Made by a program: the position numbers and the translations under genes. From assembly GCA_964544115.1 (NCBI GenBank), contig CAZJBP010000140.1, positions 1-9,618 of the forward strand: a stretch of 9,618 nucleotides of DNA, written 5' to 3'. Positions 1 through 6,583 of this stretch are shown piece by piece (the first letter of the stretch is position 1; each line of letters starts with the position of its first letter). Source of the stretch: CAZJBP01 sp964544115 (GTDB lineage: Bacteria; Verrucomicrobiota; Kiritimatiellia; UBA8416; JADHWI01). The notes beneath the pieces are model-generated. The model worked only from the letters and a program-made list of their open reading frames with translations, was not told the DNA's origin and did no database searches.

Positions 1-671
1 ACCATGGCATCATCGGCGGATTCGGGAAGATAGGCGGCGAGCGCGTGATGCTCATCGGCCACCAGAAGGGCAAGACGGTGGAGGAGAACGTCCTGACCAA
101 CTTCGGCATGGCGAATCCCGAGGGCTACCGCAAGGCCTTGAGGTTGATGAAGCTGGCGGAAAAGTACCGGACGCCGATCCTCTGCATGATCGACACCCCC
201 GGGGCGTACCCCGGTCTGGAAGCCGAGGCGCGCGGGCAGGCTCAGGCCATTGCGCAAAACCTTTCCGAGATGTCCAAGCTCCAGACCCCGATTGTGGTCG
301 TTGTGACAGGCGAGGGGGGCAGCGGCGGGGCGCTGGGGATCGGGGTGGGGGACGTCGTTCTCATGCTCTCGAATTCCGTCTACTCGGTGATCTCGCCGGA
401 GGGATGCGCGTCGATCCTGTGGCGCGACGGATCCAAGGCCCCGGAAGCGGCCGCGGCCCTCAAATTGACGGCCCAGTCCCTGCTCGATCTGGGCGTGATC
501 GACGAAATCATTCCGGAACCCGCCGGGGGAGCGCACCGCAGTCCGATCGATACGATGGATGCGGTCAAGGAATCCATTCTCAGGAACCTGGCACGGCTGA
601 AGAAGGTGTCCCGCAGCAAGCTGGCCGAGCGGCGGTTTGAGAAGTTTGCCAAGATTGGCCGATTCAAGTAG
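1..671 (+). CDS. accA: Acetyl-CoA carboxylase carboxyltransferase subunit alpha (5'-truncated by window edge)
   Basis: This is the C-terminal part of AccA, which with AccD moves the carboxyl group from carboxybiotin to acetyl-CoA to make malonyl-CoA, the first committed step of fatty acid synthesis in the cytoplasm. The reading frame is open from base 3, so the gene starts upstream; 222 codons are visible against about 320 in a normal AccA. Numbering from base 3, the crotonase-fold landmarks are GHQKGK near residues 19-24, NFGM, PEGYRKALRLM, DTPGAYPG (about 64-71), the Gly-rich oxyanion segment GEGGSGGA (about 103-110), SPEGCASILW and IIPEPAGGAHR. These match AccA from many bacteria very closely. 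The internal GTG at 45 is not a real start, because the conserved sequence continues upstream of it. Whether the missing part is a plain AccA N-terminus or a fused AccD cannot be seen. The next gene begins 48 bases downstream on the same strand and carries an AccB-like carrier domain, which suggests a functional link. Confidence 0.95.
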   Translation, partial: HGIIGGFGKIGGERVMLIGHQKGKTVEENVLTNFGMANPEGYRKALRLMKLAEKYRTPILCMIDTPGAYPGLEAEARGQAQAIAQNLSEMSKLQTPIVVVVTGEGGSGGALGIGVGDVVLMLSNSVYSVISPEGCASILWRDGSKAPEAAAALKLTAQSLLDLGVIDEIIPEPAGGAHRSPIDTMDAVKESILRNLARLKKVSRSKLAERRFEKFAKIGRFK

Positions 672-705
672 TCCCATTTTACGCGCAGGAGCATGAACCG
701 AAGAC

Positions 706-713
706 GAGGAGGG
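706..713 (+). promoter_or_regulatory. Ribosome binding site fixing the start of the carboxyltransferase-BCCP fusion
   Basis: The purine run GAGGAGGG lies 6 bases before the ATG at 720. The other in-frame ATG, at 693, has AGGAG only one base upstream, which is too close to work. The start at 720 is therefore preferred, giving 706 rather than 715 residues. Confidence 0.75.
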
Positions 714-719
714 TGCAGC

Positions 720-2840
720 ATGGCGCCGAATTCGAACACACAGAATCCCCCGGAAGATAGCGCTTCAAAACCGGCCGGCCGGAAACGCTCGCCGCGCAAG
801 AAGGCCGCTGCGGTTGCAGCGACTCCTGCCGCCGCCGAGACGAAGTCCGGCAACCCGCCGCCGGCGGTGAAGCGCATCCCGCTGCGCATCACCGACACCA
901 CCCTGCGCGACGCCCACCAGTCGCTCTGGGCCACCCGCATGCGCACGCGCGACATCATCGACATCATCGACGTGGTGGATCAGGCCGGCTACTACTCCCT
1001 GGAGGTGTGGGGCGGCGCGACGTTTGACGTCTGCCTGCGCTTTCTGCGCGAGAATCCGTGGGAACGCCTGCGCCAGATCAAGCAGCGCTGCAAGAAGACC
1101 CCCCTGCAGATGCTTCTGCGCGGCCAGAACATCCTGGGCTACAAGAACTACCCGGATGACCTGCTGAGCCGCTTTGTCGAACTGGCGGTCTCCAACGGCG
1201 TCGACATCTTCAGGATCTTCGATGCGCTGAACGACAACCGCAACATGGAGCAGGCCATCCGCAGCGTCAAGAAGGCCGGCGGCCACGCCCAGGGCACCCT
1301 CTGCTACACCATCAGCCCCGTCCACACGGTGGAGGAGTTCGTTCGCATCGCCAAGGAGCAGGTCGAGATCGGGGTCGACTCACTGGCGATCAAGGACATG
1401 GCCGGCATCCTCTCGCCCATCTCAGCCGAGCGCCTGATCAGCGCCCTGGTCCAGAACGTGAACGTGCCGATCCAACTGCACTCGCACTGCACCAGCGGCA
1501 TGGCCACCGCCACCTATGTGGAAGGCGTGCGCGCCGGAGCCGGCGCCATCGACTGCGCCATCTCGGTGATGTCGAGCTTCTCGTCCCAGCCGCCGGTCGA
1601 GACGATGCTGGCGATCTTCGACGAGACGCCGTACCACGCCAACCTGGATCTTGAGGCTGTGCGCAAGATCTGCCAGTTCTTCGAAAAACTGGCTCCCAAG
1701 CGGCAGCTCACCCACCTCCCGCTGAACCCCATTGACCCGGATATTCTGCTGCATCACATCCCGGGCGGCATGATCTCCAACCTGCGCCAGCAGCTCGAGC
1801 AGCAGAACGCGCTCGACCGCCTGGGCGAGGTGCTGGAAGAGCTTCCGCGCGTTCGCAAGGACATGGGCTATCCGCCGCTCGTCACGCCGACCAGCCAGAT
1901 CATCGGGGTGCAGGCGGTGATGAACGTGCTGTCGGGCGAGCGGTATTCGCTCGTGCCGCAGGAGACGCGGGAGTACGTCCGGGGTTACTATGGGCGTTCG
2001 CCGGCTCCCATGGATCCCGAGGTGCGCCGCAAGATCCTCGGCAAGGAGAAGCCGATCACGTGCCGCCCGGCGGACATGCTGGAGCCGATGCTGCCCAACG
2101 CCACGAAGGACGTGGATTCCAAGCTGATCCAGGCGGAGGAGGACATCATTTCCTACTGCCTGTTCCCCGAGGTGGCCCTGGGCTTCTTCAAGTGGCGCGC
2201 GCTGCCGTTCGAGGAGCGTCCCTCGCCGCCCGTGGATCTCGAACGCAAGAGGGAGGACGTGGACGACAAGCCGAAGGTCGAGCAGCCGCTCGCGCCGCCC
2301 CAGCCGTTCCTGGCCTCGCAGGACTACAAGGGCATCCACGATCTTCTTTCCCAGGTCAACCAGCTTGGGTTCTCCGAGCTGACCATCCGGCGAAACGACC
2401 TGAACCTGTCGCTCAAGACGTCCGGCGTGACGACGTCCCGGGCGGAGGGTCAGGCACCCGCGGACGCCGGCACGGCGAAGGCCGAGGCGCCCACAACGAA
2501 GGACCGTAAGGGAAGCGCGCAGCCCCCTCCGCCCGCGCCTGAACCTCAGAAGAAGAGCGACGAGGCGATGCCGGCCGAACCCGCAGCGCCCGCGCAGGGC
2601 CCCGCGATCACCGCCCCGCTGAATGGCACGTTCTACCGCTCGTCCGGCCCCGGAAAACCGAGCTTTGTCGAGGAGGGTGGCGTGGTCAAGGCCGGTGAGC
2701 CGGTCTGCATAGTCGAGGCCATGAAGCTGTTCAATCAGATCAAGGCCCAGGTGAACTGCAAGATCGTAAAATTCCTCGTTGAGCACGGCGCCGCGGTGAC
2801 CAAGGGCCAGGCGCTGGCGACGTACGAAGAAGTGAAGTAG
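720..2840 (+). CDS. oadA: Oxaloacetate decarboxylase alpha / pyruvate carboxylase B / transcarboxylase 5S-like protein fused to an AccB-type biotin carrier
   Basis: The catalytic half interconverts oxaloacetate and pyruvate by moving a carboxyl group to or from biotin. In the 706-residue form, residues 1-50 are a Lys/Ala/Pro-rich extension. A DRE-TIM barrel follows: DTTLRDAHQS (59-68), MLLRGQN (131-137), FRIFDALND (164-172), the active-site lysine in AIKDMAG (K225) and the metal-binding HSH (H254, H256). The conserved PYC/OADA domain runs to about 500. Residues 536-566 (IHDLLSQVNQLGFSELTI...) resemble the N-terminus of AccB rather than the tail of a normal OadA. A Pro/Ala/Lys linker leads to a biotinyl domain (629-706) with GTFYR, CIVEAMK (biotinylated K669) and NQI, again AccB-like. 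The whole therefore looks like a 5S subunit fused to a full BCCP. It sits between accA and a MATE gene, with no oadB or oadG pump subunit beside it. Family assignment is firm. The physiological partner is not: it could be pyruvate carboxylase subunit B, oxaloacetate decarboxylase alpha, or part of a transcarboxylase with AccA/AccD. Confidence 0.93.
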   Translation: MAPNSNTQNPPEDSASKPAGRKRSPRKKAAAVAATPAAAETKSGNPPPAVKRIPLRITDTTLRDAHQSLWATRMRTRDIIDIIDVVDQAGYYSLEVWGGATFDVCLRFLRENPWERLRQIKQRCKKTPLQMLLRGQNILGYKNYPDDLLSRFVELAVSNGVDIFRIFDALNDNRNMEQAIRSVKKAGGHAQGTLCYTISPVHTVEEFVRIAKEQVEIGVDSLAIKDMAGILSPISAERLISALVQNVNVPIQLHSHCTSGMATATYVEGVRAGAGAIDCAISVMSSFSSQPPVETMLAIFDETPYHANLDLEAVRKICQFFEKLAPKRQLTHLPLNPIDPDILLHHIPGGMISNLRQQLEQQNALDRLGEVLEELPRVRKDMGYPPLVTPTSQIIGVQAVMNVLSGERYSLVPQETREYVRGYYGRSPAPMDPEVRRKILGKEKPITCRPADMLEPMLPNATKDVDSKLIQAEEDIISYCLFPEVALGFFKWRALPFEERPSPPVDLERKREDVDDKPKVEQPLAPPQPFLASQDYKGIHDLLSQVNQLGFSELTIRRNDLNLSLKTSGVTTSRAEGQAPADAGTAKAEAPTTKDRKGSAQPPPPAPEPQKKSDEAMPAEPAAPAQGPAITAPLNGTFYRSSGPGKPSFVEEGGVVKAGEPVCIVEAMKLFNQIKAQVNCKIVKFLVEHGAAVTKGQALATYEEVK

Positions 2841-2845
2841 GCGGC

Positions 2846-4204
2846 GTGGTCCGCCCCGTCCGCCAGCCGTTGATTACCGGCGGCAGCCTGACCCGCGGCA
2901 TGCTGGCGCTGGCGGGTCCGATGTTCGTCAGTGCGGTTCTTCAGAACGCCCAGAGCCTGATTGACCTGTTCTGGGTGGGGCGCCTCGGATCGGACGCGGT
3001 CGCCGCGCTGGCCGTCAGCGGCACTGCCCTCATGATGCTGTTCCCCGCGGTCATGGGCATGTCCACTGGCACGGTGGCGCTGGTATCCCGCTGCGTCGGG
3101 GGCGGGCAGACCGATGAGGCTCAACGCGTGGCGGGCCAATCCCTGCTGGCCGCCGTGGCGGCCGGCGTGGTTTCCGGGGCTTTGGGGTGGTGGGTATCGG
3201 ACCCGCTCTGCCGCCTTCTCGGTGCCACGGGAGCCGTGGCCGAGTTGGCCGCCGGCTACCTGAAGGTGTCCTTCCTCGGCTGCTTCACGGTCTTTCTGCT
3301 GTTTATCGGAAACGGCATCCTGCAGGCGGCGGGCAACGCCATGGTTCCGATGTGCGCGATGCTCCTGGCGAACCTGCTGAACCTGGTGCTGGACCCTGTG
3401 CTGATCTTCGGCTTGTTCGGCCTGCCCGCCCTGGGGGTAAACGGGGCGGCGCTGGCGACCGTGCTGGCCCAGGCGGCCGCCGCGGTGTTCACGCTGAGGC
3501 GGCTGCACGCGGGCACGGAGATCCTGCGGTTGACGCGCCGGCACTGGCGCCTTGAGCTGCCGTTGCTGTGGCGGATTGTCCGCATCGGCGTTCCCAGCTC
3601 TGGACAGATGCTTTCGCGCAGTCTCATGGCGCTGGCGCTGATGCGGATCGTGGCGGGCTACGGCGTGGCGGCGATGGCGGGCTACGGCATCGGGTCGCGC
3701 TTCCACGCGTTCATGCTGATGCCGTCGTTTGCCCTCGGCAACGCGGCGGCCACCATGGTGGGGCAGAATCTCGGCGCGAAACGTCCGGATCGCGCGTGGC
3801 GGGCGTCGTGGCTGGCGCTGGCGGTGGACCTGGCCATTCTGGCGGTCTGCGCGGCCCTGCTGATCGGGTTTGCACCGCAGCTGATTCGCCTGTTTGACGA
3901 CAATCCGCAGGTGGTCGCCGTCGGCACGGACTTCCTGCGCATCGTGACGGCGTTCTATCTCTTCGCGGCGATGTCCGTCGTCCTCGGGCGGGCGCTGCAG
4001 GGCGCGGGCGACACACTCACGCCGATGGTGACAACGATCCTCGGCCTGTGGGGCGTGCAGATTCCGCTGGCGCTGCTACTGCCGCGGTGGATCCACCCCG
4101 CCACCGACGGCATCTGGTACGCCACCGCGGCCGCGCTGACCGCCAACGGGCTCCTGGTCCTCGCGTGCTTCACCGCCGGCCGGTGGACGCGTCGCGTGGT
4201 CTGA
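2846..4204 (+). CDS. MATE-family multidrug/Na+ (or H+) antiporter
   Basis: This 452-residue integral membrane protein is of the usual MATE length (about 450) and hydrophobic throughout, with room for about 12 helices. MATE hallmarks are seen in the first half: GSLTRGMLALAGPMFVSAVLQ, then LIDLFWVGRLGSDAVAALAVSG, and ALVSRCVGGGQTDEAQRVAGQ. The pseudo-repeat follows in the second half: GYGIGSRFHAFMLMPSFALGNAAATMVGQNLGAKRPDRA, then GRALQGAGDTLTPM near the C-terminus. Such proteins export drugs or metabolites in exchange for Na+ or H+; the substrate cannot be read from sequence. The GTG start at 2846 lies 5 bases after the preceding stop and has only a weak purine-rich leader inside that gene's end, so translation is probably coupled to it. 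The first internal ATG (codon 19) would cut into the conserved N-terminal segment and is unlikely. It is the last gene of the plus-strand block. Confidence 0.92.
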   Translation: MVRPVRQPLITGGSLTRGMLALAGPMFVSAVLQNAQSLIDLFWVGRLGSDAVAALAVSGTALMMLFPAVMGMSTGTVALVSRCVGGGQTDEAQRVAGQSLLAAVAAGVVSGALGWWVSDPLCRLLGATGAVAELAAGYLKVSFLGCFTVFLLFIGNGILQAAGNAMVPMCAMLLANLLNLVLDPVLIFGLFGLPALGVNGAALATVLAQAAAAVFTLRRLHAGTEILRLTRRHWRLELPLLWRIVRIGVPSSGQMLSRSLMALALMRIVAGYGVAAMAGYGIGSRFHAFMLMPSFALGNAAATMVGQNLGAKRPDRAWRASWLALAVDLAILAVCAALLIGFAPQLIRLFDDNPQVVAVGTDFLRIVTAFYLFAAMSVVLGRALQGAGDTLTPMVTTILGLWGVQIPLALLLPRWIHPATDGIWYATAAALTANGLLVLACFTAGRWTRRVV

Positions 4205-4246
4205 CGTTCCGCCGACGGGCTCCGGAGCTCCTCTGTCCGCTTCCCG
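4205..4246. other. Short convergent intergenic region
   Basis: The 42 bases separate the stop of the MATE gene from the stop of rnfE, which converge here. The only symmetry noticed is a loopless 10-base palindrome, GCTCCGGAGC, at 4219-4228. There is no hairpin followed by a T-run in either direction, so no intrinsic terminator can be called. Transcripts from the two strands may overlap or end by another mechanism. Confidence 0.6.
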
Positions 4247-4927
4247 CTACTCCCCGAACTTGCAGACGATGCAATGCCGGCAGCCCAGTCCGGACGGGGG
4301 GTCGAAGTGTTTTCCGCCGTGATGGCCGAGCAACGCGTTGATGCGGTTCATGGCCGCGAGCAGGCACCCCAGCGTGATGAAGCCGCCCGGCGCCAGAATC
4401 ATTAGCAGCACGGGCTGGAACCTCGGGCCGATGCTCCAGCCGATCTGCTTCCAGAGGGTCAGGGTCCCGTTGCCGGCCACCTCGCGGATCGACGCCACGA
4501 TCACCAGGGCGATGGTGAACCCGAGGCCCATGCCGATGCCGTCGGCCAGGGACAGCCAGGGCGAGTTGCGCGCGGCAAACGCCTCGGCCCGCCCCAGGAT
4601 GATGCAGTTAACCACGATCAGGGGAATGAAGATGCCCAGGCTCTTGTGCAGGTCGTGCGCGTAAGCATTCATCGCCAGGTCCACGATGGTCACGAACGTG
4701 GCCGCGATGACGATGAAGCAGGGAATGCGAACCTTTGACGGGATGACGTTGCGCAGAAGGGAGACGGCAACATTCGAGCATACGAGCACAAACGTGGCCG
4801 CCAGACCCATGCCAAGGCCATTCTCAACGGAGGTGGTCACGGCGAGGGTGGGGCACATCCCCAGCACGACGCGGAAGACGGGGATTTCCTCCCAGAGGCC
4901 CTTGACGAACTGTTTTCCGAAACTCAT
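4247..4927 (-). CDS. rnfE: Rnf electron transport complex subunit E
   Basis: RnfE is one of the two homologous polytopic membrane subunits (with RnfA) that hold an intramembrane [2Fe-2S] cluster on the electron path of the ferredoxin:NAD+ oxidoreductase. The 226-residue length is normal for the family. Family motifs include GLWEEIPVFRVVLGMCPTLAV, SVENGLGMG, LHKSLGIFIPLIVVNCIILGRAEAFA and LADGIGMGLGF. C25 and C108 match the cluster ligands of the RnfA/E and NqrD/E families. The ATG at 4927 is chosen because the family match begins there and GAGGAA lies 4 bases upstream at 4932-4937, overlapping the rnfG stop; the open frame to 5014 only covers rnfG sequence. The odd part is the C-terminus: after the last helix comes GHHGGKHFDPP and then C216, C219 and C222 (CRHCIVC), a possible metal or Fe-S site. 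It is the last gene of the operon. Confidence 0.95.
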   Translation of the reverse strand: MSFGKQFVKGLWEEIPVFRVVLGMCPTLAVTTSVENGLGMGLAATFVLVCSNVAVSLLRNVIPSKVRIPCFIVIAATFVTIVDLAMNAYAHDLHKSLGIFIPLIVVNCIILGRAEAFAARNSPWLSLADGIGMGLGFTIALVIVASIREVAGNGTLTLWKQIGWSIGPRFQPVLLMILAPGGFITLGCLLAAMNRINALLGHHGGKHFDPPSGLGCRHCIVCKFGE

Positions 4928-4935
4928 GCCGTTCC

Positions 4936-5523
4936 TCACTGTGCAGAGCCTGGGCCGCGGATCTCGTCGCTGCGCCGTGCGTAGACATCGAGCCCCCGGC
5001 GTACGGCCGCGCACACGGCCCTCGACGAGATGGTCGCTCCGGTGATTCCTTGGATGTCGCCCCCGTCCGTTGACACCGCCACGCGGGCGCTGCCGTCGGC
5101 CGCGCGTCCTCCGAACCGGTCGCGGAACGCGGGCTGGCGCACCTTCGACCCGAGACCCGGCGTTTCCTTGTCGGCCGCCAGAATCTCGATGCGCGTCACG
5201 TTTCCTTCGGGTGTCAGGCCGACGAGCACCTCGATGTCGCCCCCATAGCCCGGCGCGGTGCTGCGGAAGGCCGAGCCCGAAAACGTGCCGCCCTGCCGAC
5301 CGACGTAGAACGTCCAGACCGAGTCCCCGTCGGTGACGGTGCGGGCGTCGGCGACCACGTCGTTATCGCAGGCGGGCATGACCTTCTTCAGGGCGTCGAG
5401 GGTCTCCTTCTGGCGCGCGGCGTCGATGGGGGCCTTGGTGACCTGGTAGGTGGCCGCCAGCAGCAGCCCGGCCACGAAGACGAAGAGCGTCAGCGTGCCG
5501 AGCATCTTGAGCGTATCCTTCAT
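4936..5523 (-). CDS. rnfG: Rnf electron transport complex subunit G (covalent FMN protein)
   Basis: RnfG is a membrane-anchored, periplasm-facing flavoprotein that passes electrons within the Rnf complex. The 195-residue protein has one N-terminal membrane helix (about residues 7-25) and an FMN-binding domain. That domain contains LAADKETPGLGSK (115-127) and the flavinylation motif GITGATISSRAV, in which T164 of TGAT is the expected phosphoester attachment site for FMN, added by ApbE in known systems. Length and motif order are typical of RnfG/NqrC. The alternative NqrC is ruled out by the rnf neighbours. The start at 5523 lies 13 bases after the rnfD stop, with GAGG about 9 bases upstream inside the rnfD end. 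Its TGA (4936-4938) overlaps the rnfE ribosome binding site. No apbE is seen in the window. Confidence 0.95.
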   Translation of the reverse strand: MKDTLKMLGTLTLFVFVAGLLLAATYQVTKAPIDAARQKETLDALKKVMPACDNDVVADARTVTDGDSVWTFYVGRQGGTFSGSAFRSTAPGYGGDIEVLVGLTPEGNVTRIEILAADKETPGLGSKVRQPAFRDRFGGRAADGSARVAVSTDGGDIQGITGATISSRAVCAAVRRGLDVYARRSDEIRGPGSAQ

Positions 5524-5536
5524 TCGATCCGGCCTC

Positions 5537-6583
5537 TCATGTTGCCCTCTTGTAGCCGAAGACGCGCGGCCGCGTGGCGCGGTTGATCAGGGGGGTGAAG
5601 GCGTTCATCAGCAGGATCGCGTAGCTCACCCCTTCGGGGTACCCGCCCCAGATGCGGATCAGGAGGGTCAGGACCCCGCAGCCGACGCCAAAGATGAGCA
5701 TGCCGGAGCGGGTGATCGGAGAGGTTACCATGTCCGTGGCCATGAACAGCGCGCCGAGCAGCAAGCCGCCGGTGAGGAGGTGGAAGGCGGGGTTCATCGA
5801 GCTGTCGGGCCGCACGACCCAAAGCACCGTCGAGAAGACCAGCACCGTTCCGAGGTACGCCACAGGGGTATGCCAGGTGATGCAGCGGCGGATCAGCAGG
5901 TAGGCGGCTCCGATGATCAGCGCTACGCCGGACACCTCGCCGATGCAGCCGTTCTTGATGCCGAGGAAGAACTGCCAAGCCGTGGCGCCGTCAAACGCGA
6001 ACGGGACGCCGCCGCCCGACAACAGGCTCGTCTTGAGCAGGCCCAGGGGCGTTGCCGTGGTCACCGCGTCCGCAATGAGGCCCGGGGCGAGGGGCGCGGG
6101 CACGCGCCATTGGGACCACGTGGTCATCTGCACGGGAAAGGACACCAGCAGCACGGCCCGGCCCACCAGCGCGGGGTTGAACGGGTTGTAGCCGAGGCCG
6201 CCGAAGGTCTGCTTGGCGATGGCGATGGACGCAAAGGAGCCGAGCGCCGCCATCCACGTCGGCAGCGAGGGCGGCAGGTTGAAGGCCAGCAGGATCCCGG
6301 TCACCACCGCGCTGAAGTCGCCGATGCCGGCGTCGCGCTTCATGAGCTTCCGGCAAACGAATTCGGTGGCCACGCACGACCCGACGCAGACGCCGGTCAG
6401 CCGCAGGGCGTTCCATCCGAAATACAGCACCGAGGCGACCAGGGCTGGAACCAGGGCGAGGATCACATCCAGCATCACGCGCTGCACCGATGCTCCGGAA
6501 TGAATGTGGGGCGACGTGCTGACCAACCGCAGGTCGGGCCGCTCGGAATCCCCGGCAGTATTTACGTCTTCGGCCATGCCCAT
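5537..6583 (-). CDS. rnfD: Rnf electron transport complex subunit D (covalent FMN membrane subunit)
   Basis: RnfD is the large polytopic membrane flavoprotein, homologous to NqrB, thought to take part in ion translocation. The 348 residues are normal for the family. Recognisable segments are SPHIHSGASVQRVMLDVILALVPAL (24-48), the GDFSAVVTGILLAFNLPPSLP block (88-108), FGGLGYNPFNPALVGRAVLL (127-146), DAVTTATPLG (172-181, with T178 the expected FMN-linked threonine), ALFMATDMVTSPITR (278-292) and GGYPEGVSYAILLMNAFTPLI (313-333). The motif reads D-A-V-T-T-A-T, with T176 where Gly or Ser is common; the A-T-P core is kept. The ATG at 6583 directly follows the rnfC TAG, and a second ATG two codons later (6577) is an equally possible start. 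Ribosome loading is probably coupled to rnfC. Confidence 0.95.
   Translation of the reverse strand: MGMAEDVNTAGDSERPDLRLVSTSPHIHSGASVQRVMLDVILALVPALVASVLYFGWNALRLTGVCVGSCVATEFVCRKLMKRDAGIGDFSAVVTGILLAFNLPPSLPTWMAALGSFASIAIAKQTFGGLGYNPFNPALVGRAVLLVSFPVQMTTWSQWRVPAPLAPGLIADAVTTATPLGLLKTSLLSGGGVPFAFDGATAWQFFLGIKNGCIGEVSGVALIIGAAYLLIRRCITWHTPVAYLGTVLVFSTVLWVVRPDSSMNPAFHLLTGGLLLGALFMATDMVTSPITRSGMLIFGVGCGVLTLLIRIWGGYPEGVSYAILLMNAFTPLINRATRPRVFGYKRAT

Noticed and set aside
693..719. Earlier in-frame ATG (693) for the carboxyltransferase-BCCP fusion
   Set aside because: Its purine run is only one base from the ATG, whereas the ATG at 720 has GAGGAGGG at an ideal distance.
1422..2786. Open frame of 454 codons on the minus strand within the carboxyltransferase-BCCP fusion
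   Set aside because: It is antisense to strongly conserved coding sequence, is rich in Arg, Leu and Gly, and has no known motif.
2735..3706. Open frame of 323 codons on the minus strand across the MATE gene
   Set aside because: The product is a Gln/Arg/His/Ala-rich shadow of hydrophobic MATE codons with no domain features.
4219..4228. GCTCCGGAGC palindrome as a bidirectional terminator between the MATE gene and rnfE
   Set aside because: It has no loop and no T-run, so it is more likely a short chance symmetry in GC-rich DNA.
4928..5014. Upstream extension of rnfE to a start at 5014
   Set aside because: The added residues lie inside rnfG and have no family similarity, while the ATG at 4927 has a ribosome binding site and begins the conserved sequence.
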